Of a stretch of DNA of 64,000 bases, positions 21,685 through 29,937 are shown in pieces (position 1 is the first letter of the stretch; each line of letters opens with the position of its first letter). Origin of the DNA: Rufibacter sp. LB8. Its GTDB lineage: Bacteria; Bacteroidota; Bacteroidia; Cytophagales; Hymenobacteraceae. The stretch covers positions 4,403,001 through 4,467,000 of the forward strand of contig NZ_JADALJ010000001.1 of assembly GCF_014876185.1 (NCBI RefSeq), given 5' to 3'. The notes below the pieces were generated by a model that was not told the DNA's origin, did not search any database, and saw only the letters and a program-made list of their open reading frames with translations. A program made the translations under genes and the position numbers.

Positions 21685-23646
21685 CTAGCGGTCATCTCTG
21701 GAAGAGCGTCCGCCGCGGTTGCTGCCGCCTGAGTAGTCATCATCATTGTCATGGTTGTTTTGCTGGGAGCCGCGTCCGTAGCTGGAGTTGTTCTCGTAGC
21801 CTGAACCGCCGCCACCGTAGCTAGACTGTCCACCTCCCATGTTAGAGCCGTAGCCCCCTCGGGAACCCATGTCTTGGCTAGAAGAGCCGTAGCCGCTGGA
21901 TGAACCGCGGCTGCTGCCACCTTGTCCGTAGCCGCCCATGCCTGAGTCACGGCCTTGCTCGCCGTAACCACCGCCGGTCATGGAACCGCCGTGGCCACTG
22001 TTGCCCGACGACTGGTAGCCGCCGCGTGAGCCCATGTCATTGCCCATGTTGCCATAGTTGGAGCCGCCAAAGTTGCCTCCGCCGTAGCCGCCAAAAGAAC
22101 CGCCGTACGTACCGCCCTGGGCACCGTAGCTTCCTTGTGAACCGCTGGCAGAACGTGACCCGAAGTCGCCACCCTGAGCGTTATAGGTGTTGTAACCGCC
22201 CTGGCCGCCGCTCATAGAGCCGTAACCACTGCTGTCGCCGCCGCGGTTGTTGCCACGGGAACTTCCTTGCCAGCTTTCGTTGCCACCTTGTGAAGAACCG
22301 TAACCACCGCGTGAGCCCATGTCATTTGAGCCACCGTAACCGCCCTGGCCATAGTTAGAGCTACCCTGACGGCCTTGGCCACCGCTGTAGTTTCCGCTGC
22401 TGCGGCTTCCGCCGTCAAAGTCCTGGTTGCCGTCATAGCCACCGCGTGAGCTGCCGCCCATGCTGCTGCCAGAGCGTGAGCCGTATTCTTCGCCGTAAGA
22501 CCCACCACGTGAGCCCATGGCCCCGTAAGAACCGCTGTCTTGGTTGCTATAGCCTTGGCTGTAGCCGCCCTGGCCTCTGCCTTGGTTGCCGCCACCGTGC
22601 ATGCCGTAGCCGCTTTCTGAGCCGTAGCCCATCTGGTTGCCGTAATAACCGGAGCCGCCGTAGTTGCTATAGCCGCCACGGTCAGACTCTGAACGCGAGG
22701 AGTTGCCGGCGTAACCGCCCTGTGAACTCATGCCATACGGGTTTTGGCCCATGGAACCGGAGCCGTAGTTGCTGCCGCCGCCCATAGAACCAGATTGGCC
22801 GTAGCCACCCTGGCCGTAGTTGGAGCTGCCTTGTGAGCCACCGTAGTTTCCGCCAGCCATAGAATTGCCAGAGCCGCGGTTGCTTTGATCATCATGGTTG
22901 TTCCAGGAGTTACCGCCTCCAAAGCTGCCGCTGTTGTTGCCGCTTCCGCCGTAGTTGCCACCGCCCATAGAGCCATAACCGCCCTGTGAGCCGTAGTTTC
23001 CGCCTTGGCCATAGTTAGAGTCTCCCTGGCTGTTGCCGTAGCCACCGCGCGAGCCCATGTCATTGCCGCCCTGGCCGCCGCTGTTCATAGAAGAGCTGCT
23101 TTGGTTGCCATAGTCGCCGCCTTGTGAGCCGCCGTAACCCATGCCGCTGCCCATAGACGCAGAAGAGCCACCCATAGAGTTGCTGTCTTGGTTGCCCATG
23201 CTGTCTGATGAGGAACCGCTTTTAGAAGAAGATTTGCCTGATTTGCTGCTTCCCGTGGTTTTGCTGCTGCCAGAAGATTTGGCTGAGCTAGAACCGCTAG
23301 TGCTGGCTTTTGGAGTAGAAGAAGAAGACTTGGTGCTTCCTTTTTTCATAGAAGATCCTTCTGAGCCAGTAGCGCCGGTGGAACCCGACGAGCTTTTTTT
23401 AGAACCAGAAGTAGAACCTCCGGTTAAGCCAGTAGAGGAAGACATAGGAGTGCCGGAACTGCCCAGGCCGCTTCCGCCGGTTTCACCCGAGTTGGAAGTA
23501 GACGCCCCCGAGATGCCGGTTGACTGCAATGAACCCAATGACGCATCTGAGTTAGAGCTTTTGCCCATGCTGCCAGATGATGAAGATGATGAACCTGAGG
23601 TAGACCCCATGTTGCCGCTTTGCTGATCTTTCTGATTGTCTTTCAT
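21685..23646 (-). CDS. Gly/Ser/Tyr-rich low-complexity protein with RGG tail
   Basis: No domain recognised. 653 residues from ATG 23646 (MKDNQKDQQSGNMGSTSG). Residues 1 to about 175 are Ser/Thr/Gly-rich with lysines (KSSGSSKTTGSSKSGKSSSK). From about 175 onward it is a Gly/Ser/Tyr/Asn/Gln sea with SYG, GGYG, NYGQGGYG and four near-identical units of the form DMGSRGGYGS. The C-terminus is GGSNRGGRSSRDDR. There is no signal peptide, cysteine or hydrophobic segment, so it should be cytosolic and disordered. The composition parallels eukaryotic FET-type proteins, but that is analogy only. The frame is unbroken over 2 kb with coherent codon use, which argues for a real gene. Confidence 0.8.
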   Translation of the reverse strand: MKDNQKDQQSGNMGSTSGSSSSSSGSMGKSSNSDASLGSLQSTGISGASTSNSGETGGSGLGSSGTPMSSSTGLTGGSTSGSKKSSSGSTGATGSEGSSMKKGSTKSSSSTPKASTSGSSSAKSSGSSKTTGSSKSGKSSSKSGSSSDSMGNQDSNSMGGSSASMGSGMGYGGSQGGDYGNQSSSSMNSGGQGGNDMGSRGGYGNSQGDSNYGQGGNYGSQGGYGSMGGGNYGGSGNNSGSFGGGNSWNNHDDQSNRGSGNSMAGGNYGGSQGSSNYGQGGYGQSGSMGGGSNYGSGSMGQNPYGMSSQGGYAGNSSRSESDRGGYSNYGGSGYYGNQMGYGSESGYGMHGGGNQGRGQGGYSQGYSNQDSGSYGAMGSRGGSYGEEYGSRSGSSMGGSSRGGYDGNQDFDGGSRSSGNYSGGQGRQGSSNYGQGGYGGSNDMGSRGGYGSSQGGNESWQGSSRGNNRGGDSSGYGSMSGGQGGYNTYNAQGGDFGSRSASGSQGSYGAQGGTYGGSFGGYGGGNFGGSNYGNMGNDMGSRGGYQSSGNSGHGGSMTGGGYGEQGRDSGMGGYGQGGSSRGSSSGYGSSSQDMGSRGGYGSNMGGGQSSYGGGGSGYENNSSYGRGSQQNNHDNDDDYSGGSNRGGRSSRDDR

Positions 23647-24050
23647 AGAAAAATTCTCTAAGGTTATAGAATGGTTAGTTGGGTAAGCTAACCTGCCATA
23701 GCGTTAGGTAAGAGAAGGATGTCCTATGGCAAGTACCCTATCTATACGAGCCCTTTTTTGCATGGTTAGCGCATTGTTGATTTTAGAAATGGGGCCCAGG
23801 CCAGGAATCCTGTTTAGAACGGCCCCGCACCCCCTGACCATTAGTGCGTTGTGGAACAAACAGTGACCAGTTAGTAAACCCGCTGACTACCAGGTTGCTT
23901 GGTCCTTCTCCACATGGCAGAAATTAAAAAGCCCTTCTGTTTTGGGGCTCATTTCCAAAAATGAGCACTAAAACAGAAGGGCTGATGCGTAAGGTGCTTT
24001 TGATTTCTTTTAAACCTCTAAGTAAGCCAAGCGAAAGCTTTTTATGCAGC
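23647..24050. other. Intergenic region upstream of the low-complexity gene
   Basis: 404 bp with no gene. It holds an inverted pair TGCCATAG (23694-23701) / CTATGGCA (23724-23731), a GGTTAG / CTAACC pair near 23673-23693, and P38 copy 13. I find no exact TAnnTTTG element for the low-complexity gene, so it may use an alternative sigma factor or a site I missed. Confidence 0.5.
23931..23982. repeat. P38 palindrome, copy 13 (extended arms)
   Basis: Outer arms GCCCTTCTGTTTT / AAAACAGAAGGGC are perfect; the inner part GGGGCTCATTT / AAATGAGCACT is imperfect. It lies downstream of the EEP gene on minus. Confidence 0.85.
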
Positions 24051-25121
24051 CTAATCATGCAGCGTAGGACGGGAAGTGTCACCCAGGTTGTTGAGCAGTT
24101 CCTCGGCGTCTTCCTTTTCTTCCTGATCTGGTTCCGGCACTTCATGTTCATCGGCTTCCAGTGGTTCAAAGTTGAGCCTAATGAAAATAGGGAAATGGTC
24201 TGAACCGAAGAACCGCAAGCACTTCATTCTGATGAGGCGAAAGGCGGGGTCATAGAAAATATGATCCAGGGAATACCTGAAAAACGGGACAAAGGCATTA
24301 TATGTGTTGTAAAAGCCGCGGCCAATGCGTGGGTCCAGCAAACCACTTATTTTCCGGAAGAGGTTGGTGGTATATGACCAGGCCACATCGTTCAAGTCAC
24401 CGGCCACCAAACTGGGCAGGGGAGATTCCTTGGCCATCTTGGCAACGGTGAGTAGTTCGGCTTCGCGCAGGTCTGTGTCTTTGTTTAAGTGCGGCGGCTG
24501 CGGGTGTACGGTGAAGAGGTCGAACTTCTTGCCAGTGGGCAGTTCCACCACGGCGTAGAAAGACGGAATTCCTTCTTCCACCAGGTAGCGTACGTTGATG
24601 TTGCTGAGCTTGAACTTACTGAAGAACATCATGCCGTAGGTATTCTCCAGCGGTTTTTTGATGCAATACGGGTACCGCTCGTCTAGTTCAGAGATGGCGT
24701 CAGCCCAGGCTTGGTTGGGTTCATTGACCAGGAGCATGTCTGGGTCATTTTCCCGGACCACCTGCAAAAATTTCTCATAGCGTTTGTTAGACATACGCAC
24801 ATTGGAAATCATGAACCCGAAGGTGTTTTTTGGTGCTTTGAGTTTAGACCGCAGCGCCTGCACTTTCACCAGCGGGGTGAATTTATAGACATGCACCAGC
24901 TCATTGACAATGCCCAACACCAGCAGACCCGCAAAAATCTTTTGGGTGGTTAACTCAAACCCATACAACCAACCATACGCCCCCAACACCAGCAAAGAGA
25001 AAACGGCTACCTGTACGCGCGGGAAATCCAGCACCCTTATCCACCAATAGGTGCTCTTGATCAAGGTAAGCAAGGAAGCCAGAATTAAGAAGCAGCCAAG
25101 TACTTCCAGGGCAATTTTCAT
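24051..25121 (-). CDS. Membrane-anchored endonuclease/exonuclease/phosphatase family protein
   Basis: EEP-fold metal-dependent phosphoesterase; substrate unknown. 356 residues from ATG 25121 (MKIALEVLGCFLILASLL); an in-frame start at 25148 adds nine residues and would move the membrane helix away from the N-terminus. Three N-terminal transmembrane helices precede the catalytic domain from about residue 100. Motifs: NEPNQAW in the metal-binding strand, TVHPQPP, VAGDLND, LDHIFYDP and GSDHFPI. The C-terminal tail is acidic (DQEEKEDAEELL). Such proteins are common as single genes in this phylum. Confidence 0.88.
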   Translation of the reverse strand: MKIALEVLGCFLILASLLTLIKSTYWWIRVLDFPRVQVAVFSLLVLGAYGWLYGFELTTQKIFAGLLVLGIVNELVHVYKFTPLVKVQALRSKLKAPKNTFGFMISNVRMSNKRYEKFLQVVRENDPDMLLVNEPNQAWADAISELDERYPYCIKKPLENTYGMMFFSKFKLSNINVRYLVEEGIPSFYAVVELPTGKKFDLFTVHPQPPHLNKDTDLREAELLTVAKMAKESPLPSLVAGDLNDVAWSYTTNLFRKISGLLDPRIGRGFYNTYNAFVPFFRYSLDHIFYDPAFRLIRMKCLRFFGSDHFPIFIRLNFEPLEADEHEVPEPDQEEKEDAEELLNNLGDTSRPTLHD

Positions 25122-25221
25122 AGGTAGTGTATGTGTTGGTTCGTTCACATACTGAATTTGCGATATAGGGTTGCTTTAATAAATGAACGGCTGGTTTATT
25201 CTGTGTTTTGGTCAAAGAAAA

Positions 25222-25265
25222 AATCGGTTTAAGACTATTCTAAAGAGAATATTCCTAAACCGATT
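25222..25265 (-). terminator. Intrinsic terminator of ricT-gldH
   Basis: AATCGGTTTA (25222-25231) pairs with TAAACCGATT (25256-25265); on the minus strand the stem is followed by a T-rich run ending TTCTTTG. It lies 30 nt past the gldH stop. Confidence 0.75.
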
Positions 25266-25295
25266 CTGAAAATATTTCTGAAAAACAGAAGCGCT

Positions 25296-25778
25296 TTACG
25301 GCACAGCTTTCTCCACCCGCACGCCAATGGCCATGATGCCGGGCAAGGGGTCTTGGCGCATGTACTGGTGCACCCGCACCTGGTATTTGCCAGGCTGTGA
25401 AAACCGCACGTTTTTCAAGGCCCTGAACCGGTGGTCAAAGATGTCACCGGCCCCGCGGCCCTGTGGTTCGCCGGTTTTGGGGTCCATGAGGTACATGTCA
25501 TGCAAAGCCGAGCTGATCTGTTTTCCGTCTGGGCCTAGTAAATAATGCCGCAGGTACAGATTGTAAAACGGATAATGCAGGGCGTTGCGCACATTGAAAA
25601 ACACATTGTACGTCTGGGTGGTGTCTGTGACCTCAAACGTAAAGGTTGGAGTCAGTTTTACCGGCCATTGGTTTTTCTCAATGTCTTGGTTTTCTTCAAA
25701 CACGCGGTTGCCGTCACAGCTGGAGAACAGCAGCGCGAAGGCTAAGAAAAACATCTGAAAGAAGGCGTACTTTTTCAT
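25296..25778 (-). CDS. gldH: Gliding motility lipoprotein GldH
   Basis: Outer-envelope lipoprotein originally linked to gliding and the type IX secretion machinery in Flavobacterium; also present in non-gliding members. 160 residues. Lipoprotein signal MKKYAFFQMFFLAFALLFSSC with Cys21. Mature part carries FTFEVTDTTQTYNVFFNVRN, HYPFYNLYLRHYL, and the C-terminal QPGKYQVRVHQYMR. Its start codon overlaps the stop of ricT (TGATG), so the two are translationally coupled; this gene order is common in the phylum. Confidence 0.9.
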   Translation of the reverse strand: MKKYAFFQMFFLAFALLFSSCDGNRVFEENQDIEKNQWPVKLTPTFTFEVTDTTQTYNVFFNVRNALHYPFYNLYLRHYLLGPDGKQISSALHDMYLMDPKTGEPQGRGAGDIFDHRFRALKNVRFSQPGKYQVRVHQYMRQDPLPGIMAIGVRVEKAVP

Positions 25779-27538
25779 CAGGCATCTGGGCTAGGCGTGG
25801 TGTTTTCTGCGTTGCCGCCACCCGGCTTGCGGTTGCGGTGGCCACGGTTGCGGCTGCGTCTTGATTTCTGCTCCCCTTCTGGCCGGGGCGTTTTCTCGGT
25901 TTTGTCAGCGGCCACGGCGCTCAGCAGGCTACCTAACCCAATAGCAGGGGCAGCTGGGTTCTGCGGCGCGCGTTGCCCTGGGGCACGCTCTGGCCTTGGC
26001 CCGCGGTTGCCTTGGTTTTCGCGGGGCTGGTTAGGGTCACGGGGCGCACGGTTGGGATCACGTTCTGAGCGAGGTCTGCCTTGGTTTTGCTGGCCTCTGG
26101 GCTGCCCTTCGCGCTCTGGACGCGGCTTCTGCTCACCGGCCTCTGGTCTGGGCGCATTGCGTTCCGGACGTGGTCTTGGTTCTGCGCTGCCTTCTGGCCT
26201 GGGGATGTTGCTGCGCTCTGGCCGTGGCCGTTGCTCTGCTCCCTCAGGCCTGCGGTTGGTGCGCTCTGGCCGGTTTCTGCCGTCTGTGCTGCCTTGCGGT
26301 CTGCCGGTTGGGCGGTCTCTGCGCACTTCCGGGGTAGGGGCGCTTTGGGCCAATACGTCAGTAGCGGTGGCTTGGGCGCTGCCGCTGCCGGGTTTCTTCT
26401 TTTTGCGTTTCTTTTTGCTTTTGCCGTATTGGTCATCCAGGCGGTCCAGGTTGCCTTCCAGGGCTTCCACAAAGTCCACTACCTCTACTTCGGGTTGTTT
26501 GGCTTCCTGAGCCAGGTTTTCGGGCATTTCGCCGGCGGCGTTCATCTTAAGCACTTCATGCACACGCTCCACGGTCACCGGGAACCAGTTGCTGTCGCCT
26601 TTGTAGCCAAACCACATGATGCGCCGGAAGATGTCGGTCTTCTGCAGGTAGGCGTCGCCGGCTTTGGTCTGCAGGGCGCGGTTCACGTTCGGGATGTCTT
26701 TGAGGGCATCCATGTATGTCTCCAGCTCATAGTTGAGGCAGCACTTGAGGCGCCCGCACTGGCCCGAAAGCTTGCTGGGGTTCAATGACAGATTCTGGTA
26801 ACGCGCCGCGGTGGTAGACACGCTCCGGAACTCGGTGAGCCAGGTGGAGCAGCACAGTTCACGGCCGCAGGAGCCAATACCGCCCAACCGCCCGGCCTCG
26901 TGCCGAAGGCTGATCTGGCGCATTTCAATACGTATCTTGAATTCCTCGGCCAATTTTTTAATCAACTCCCGGAAGTCTACGCGGTCATCAGCGGAATAGA
27001 AGAAGGTGGCCTTGGTTTTGTCTGCCTGATACTCTACGTCTGAGAGTTTCATTTTGAGCTTGAGCTCCTGCACAATGGCACGGGCGCGGTACATGGTGCC
27101 GGGTTCCTGCTCGCGGGCATGGTTGAATTTCTCCATGTCCTTTTCAGTGGCCACGCGGTAGATGCTCTTGATCTCCTCGTTGTTCTGCACCTTTTTCTTG
27201 TTCATCTGCAGGCGCACTAATTCGCCTTTGAGAGAAACATGGCCAATGTGGTGGCCGTTGGGCACGTCTACCACCACGGGGTCACCGGTGATGAGGGGAA
27301 TCCGGTTGATATTCCGGAAAAACTCTTTGCGGCCGCCCTTGAAGCGGATTTCCACTACATCAAACTCTTTGAAAGACACGGGCATTTCCATGTCTGAGAG
27401 CCAGTCAAATACATTTAATCTGTTGCAGCCTCCTGTGCTGCAACCGCCGTTGCTTTTGCAGCCCGCTACTACCTCTGTGCCATCTGCACTGGTAGTTTTG
27501 GTGCCGCAGCCGCCACTAGAACATGAACTACATCCCAC
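25778..27538 (-). CDS. ricT: RicT (YaaT/PSP1 family) protein with long disordered tail
   Basis: PSP1-domain protein; in Bacillus RicT acts in the Ric complex that controls RNase Y, and here its role is inferred. 586 residues from GTG 27538; the CxxC-rich start (MGCSSCSSGGCGTK) supports it. N-terminal cysteine cluster (residues 3-38) typical of this phylum. PSP1 core about 50-320 with FKGGRKEFF, RIEMRQISLRHEAGRLGGIG, CGRELCCSTWL and GQCGRLKCCLNYE. From about residue 390 a ~195-residue tail rich in Pro, Arg, Glu and Gln repeats PRPE-type units. Coupled to gldH. Confidence 0.92.
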   Translation of the reverse strand: MGCSSCSSGGCGTKTTSADGTEVVAGCKSNGGCSTGGCNRLNVFDWLSDMEMPVSFKEFDVVEIRFKGGRKEFFRNINRIPLITGDPVVVDVPNGHHIGHVSLKGELVRLQMNKKKVQNNEEIKSIYRVATEKDMEKFNHAREQEPGTMYRARAIVQELKLKMKLSDVEYQADKTKATFFYSADDRVDFRELIKKLAEEFKIRIEMRQISLRHEAGRLGGIGSCGRELCCSTWLTEFRSVSTTAARYQNLSLNPSKLSGQCGRLKCCLNYELETYMDALKDIPNVNRALQTKAGDAYLQKTDIFRRIMWFGYKGDSNWFPVTVERVHEVLKMNAAGEMPENLAQEAKQPEVEVVDFVEALEGNLDRLDDQYGKSKKKRKKKKPGSGSAQATATDVLAQSAPTPEVRRDRPTGRPQGSTDGRNRPERTNRRPEGAEQRPRPERSNIPRPEGSAEPRPRPERNAPRPEAGEQKPRPEREGQPRGQQNQGRPRSERDPNRAPRDPNQPRENQGNRGPRPERAPGQRAPQNPAAPAIGLGSLLSAVAADKTEKTPRPEGEQKSRRSRNRGHRNRKPGGGNAENTTPSPDA

Positions 27539-28001
27539 AGGTAAATTCCTTTATATGAATAATTCTTGTTTTCAAACCATGAAGGCGTCTGGCAGCGCTC
27601 CGGTAACACCAGAGACGGTTGGCCAAGTAGTTGACGCTCAGGGAATACCCTGAGTCTCAGAGGCCGGCGCAGCAGGCAGATTGCTCTTTTTGCCGCGGGG
27701 GCACAGACCCTTAATTAACAAATATAATAACTTAATCTGAATAGGCAGGCACGATTTACCCGCAATTGCCCAGGCCGTTTTGGGGCTCATTTCTGGAAAT
27801 GAGCCCCAAAACGGGAATTTGCTCTGCCATTTAAGGCGTGTTTCTTCCTGCATATCCCTGCTTTTCAAGACGAACTCTTTTACAGTTTTTAACAAAGCAC
27901 CCCGCGCGAAGAAAGCGCTTTTTCAACGAAGCCGGACTAAGTTGGTTTTGAATCTGGCCGGTCATTTTGTTTCTTGTGCTTGCTTTCCGTACGCTACGCC
28001 T
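27539..28001. other. Divergent intergenic region ricT / GNAT
   Basis: 463 bp with no gene. It contains P38 copy 14 and an AT-rich stretch around 27715-27740. An open frame runs from 27780 into the GNAT gene but its first 74 codons show no family similarity and begin inside the palindrome. Confidence 0.65.
27775..27814. repeat. P38 palindrome, copy 14 (GGGGCTC/GAGCCCC variant)
   Basis: Perfect 19-bp arms with TTTTGGGGCTC paired with GAGCCCCAAAA: a C-to-G change in one arm matched by G-to-C in the other. Loop TG. Confidence 0.95.
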
Positions 28002-28859
28002 ATGACCTTTGCCTTCGCTGAAAACTACTCCACAGAGCAGCTGTGCCTGCTTTTCAACACCGCCTTTTCAGATTATGTGGTGCCCATGGTGCTCACTGAA
28101 CCTGTGTTAGCTATGAAACTCACCCGTGACGGCACCACTTTGTCGGCTTCGCCGCTGGCTTTGGTGGAGGAAAAACCCGTGGGGTTTATTTTGAACAGTC
28201 TGGGCTTTTGGCAAGGGAAGAAAACGGCGTACAACGGCGGAACCGGCGTGGTGCCCACCGCCCGCGGACAAGCCCTAACCCGCCAACTCTACCAGTGGAG
28301 CCTGCCGTTTCTCAAAGCCCAGGGCATGCAGCAATGCCTGCTGGAAGTGATTCAGGAAAACGAAAGAGCCTTGGCCGTTTACCGAGAGTTGGGTTTTGAG
28401 ACCACGCGCACGTTCCGGTGTTTTAAGCAGGCGGCAACTGGGGAAATTTCCTGGCACCCGCACGTACCACAAGACGTCGTTTTTACGCAGGTCACATTGC
28501 CTGATTGGCCTTTGTACCAAACGTTCTGGGATGTGGAACCCAGCTGGCAGCACCACACAGCCTCTATTGACCGCAGCCAAGAATTTACCCAGATTCTGGA
28601 AGCGCAGGTAAACGGCCACTGCGTAGGCTATGGCATTGTCTATCCTATGACGGGTTCCATTGCGCACCTGGCTGTGGCGCCTGCCTGGCGTGGCAAAGGC
28701 ATTGGGCAAGCATTGCTGCAGGAACTGGTGCAACGGGCCACCGTGCCCACGGTGAGTGTGATAAATGTAGATGATAGTGGCAATACGGTACTGACGTTCC
28801 TGGAGAATAGAAAGCTTGGGGAGATTCCGGGGCAGTATGAAATGGTGTGGGAAGTGTAA
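28002..28859 (+). CDS. Two-domain GNAT acetyltransferase
   Basis: Acetyl-CoA-dependent N-acetyltransferase of unknown target; 285 residues from ATG 28002 (MTFAFAENYSTEQLCLLFNT). The first GNAT domain has GTGVVPTARGQALTRQLYQW and NERALAVYRELGF; the second ends with LAVAPAWRGKGIGQALLQEL (acetyl-CoA loop RGKGIG) and TFLENRKLGEIPGQYEM. The arrangement resembles mycothiol-synthase-type tandem GNAT proteins but no specific substrate can be named. The stop is followed 2 nt later by P38 copy 15. Confidence 0.88.
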   Translation: MTFAFAENYSTEQLCLLFNTAFSDYVVPMVLTEPVLAMKLTRDGTTLSASPLALVEEKPVGFILNSLGFWQGKKTAYNGGTGVVPTARGQALTRQLYQWSLPFLKAQGMQQCLLEVIQENERALAVYRELGFETTRTFRCFKQAATGEISWHPHVPQDVVFTQVTLPDWPLYQTFWDVEPSWQHHTASIDRSQEFTQILEAQVNGHCVGYGIVYPMTGSIAHLAVAPAWRGKGIGQALLQELVQRATVPTVSVINVDDSGNTVLTFLENRKLGEIPGQYEMVWEV

Positions 28860-28861
28860 AT

Positions 28862-28902
28862 TGCGTTTTGGGGCTCGTTTTGGGAAATGAGGCCGAAAAC
28901 GG
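28862..28902. repeat. P38 palindrome, copy 15 (degenerate)
   Basis: TGCGTTTTGGGGCTCGTTTT and GGGAAATGAGGCCGAAAACG; begins 2 nt after the GNAT stop codon. Confidence 0.85.
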
Positions 28903-29045
28903 AAAGTCTGGTGACAAGTTAAAAGAGAACTTTGTTTTATTGTGGCTAAAGCGAAAGTTTAGTGGCACAACTCTGTCTATTTGTAGAAATCGGCAATTAA
29001 CCAGATGTTTTATTCTATATATTGACGGATAAACTGAATAATTCC

Positions 29046-29065
29046 TTTTATACTCACGTTAAGAG
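29046..29065. other. Possible left cassette boundary
   Basis: TTTTATACTCACGTTAAGAG matches the last part of the attC-like element at 29833-29853 (TTTTATACT, then CGTTAA). If the unit is a gene cassette, this would be the end of the preceding recombination site. Weak on its own. Confidence 0.35.
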
Positions 29066-29085
29066 TAACTTATAACATATATACA

Positions 29086-29778
29086 ATGAAAGCATATTGT
29101 CTTAAATGCAAGAATGATACGAACCATACAATTTTAAAAGAAGAAAAAAATGATTATCATGATGAAGATGGTGACATTTGGGCAGAACATCGTTGGCAAA
29201 TAATTCAATGTAATGGATGCGAAAATATTTCCTTCCAAGAAATTTCAATTAATAGTGAAGATAGAGATCCTGAGGATGGCTCTTTTTTTGAAAATAAAAA
29301 GAATTATCCATTACCAAATAAAGGGAATCTTTTAATTAAGAATTATTATAATGTGCCTTATAAGGTTAGGAACATTTATAGAGAGGTAATAGACGCATAT
29401 AATAATGGAATGTATGTCTTATGCGCCGCTGGATTAAGAGCAATTATTGAAGGGATTTGTAATCAAGAAGGAATAACATCTGGACTTGTAGAATCCATTT
29501 TAGATGAAAAAGTTACATTAAAACGAAAAAAAGATTTACAAGGTAAAATTAGTGGATTGTTTGAAAAAGGTTTTTTAACAAAAAAGCATTCTAATTTATT
29601 GCATGAACATAGATTTTTAGGCAATGAGGCTATACACTCACTTGACAATCCTTCAAAGGACGAATTAGTTCTAGCTATAGAAATAGTAGAACATACGTTA
29701 GATAATATTTATGAATTAGATGAAAAAGTAGAAGACTTGCGCTTTAAAAGAGCTATCCGCCTAAAAAAGAAAAAATAA
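29086..29778 (+). CDS. DUF4145 protein with N-terminal zinc-ribbon-like motif
   Basis: 230 residues. N-terminus CLKCKNDTNH and CNGCENISF form two CxxC pairs, likely a zinc ribbon. The C-terminal half fits DUF4145: AAGLRAIIEGICNQEG, then HSNLLHEHRFLGNEAIHSLD. DUF4145 domains occur in restriction enzymes and other accessory proteins, but the function alone is unknown. Base composition is strikingly AT-rich (runs of AAA/TTA codons) compared with neighbours, which suggests recent transfer. The gene stands alone between a possible cassette boundary at 29046 and an attC-like element starting 9 nt after its stop. Confidence 0.8.
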   Translation: MKAYCLKCKNDTNHTILKEEKNDYHDEDGDIWAEHRWQIIQCNGCENISFQEISINSEDRDPEDGSFFENKKNYPLPNKGNLLIKNYYNVPYKVRNIYREVIDAYNNGMYVLCAAGLRAIIEGICNQEGITSGLVESILDEKVTLKRKKDLQGKISGLFEKGFLTKKHSNLLHEHRFLGNEAIHSLDNPSKDELVLAIEIVEHTLDNIYELDEKVEDLRFKRAIRLKKKK

Positions 29779-29786
29779 AACTATCC

Positions 29787-29853
29787 CTAACAATGCATAA
29801 AAATCATGCTAAGGCCGACGGCCTTGCACGTTTTTTATACTAGCCGTTAAACG
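29787..29853. other. attC-like element
   Basis: 67 bp: CTAACAATGCATAAAAA at the left, central palindrome AAGGCCGACGGCCTT (29811-29825), and TTTTTTATACTAGCCGTTAA running to ACG at the right. TAAC...ATAAAAA pairs with TTTTTAT...GTTA, leaving asymmetric unpaired bases, and the right end carries GTTAAAC (GTTRRRY type). This is the architecture of integron attC sites. No integrase gene is in the window. Confidence 0.55.
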
Positions 29854-29875
29854 ATACTGTTAATTAGTATTTAAT

Positions 29876-29917
29876 ACAACAACGCCTGGCAAAACTGAAT
29901 CTGCCAGGCGTTGTTGT
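29876..29917. terminator. Bidirectional hairpin terminator
   Basis: ACAACAACGCCTGGCA (29876-29891) pairs perfectly with TGCCAGGCGTTGTTGT (29902-29917), loop of 10 nt. It lies between the plus-strand DUF4145 gene and the minus-strand gene at 29938. No strong T-run. Confidence 0.65.
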
Positions 29918-29937
29918 GTTAAAATACTCCAGAAACC

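Noticed and set aside
25797-26510. Open frame opposite the ricT tail
   Set aside because: Arises from the repetitive, G+C-rich ricT tail; translation is Gly/Leu/Arg-rich low complexity.
29438-29778. Toxin-antitoxin module at the DUF4145 gene
   Set aside because: No small partner gene is present on either side.
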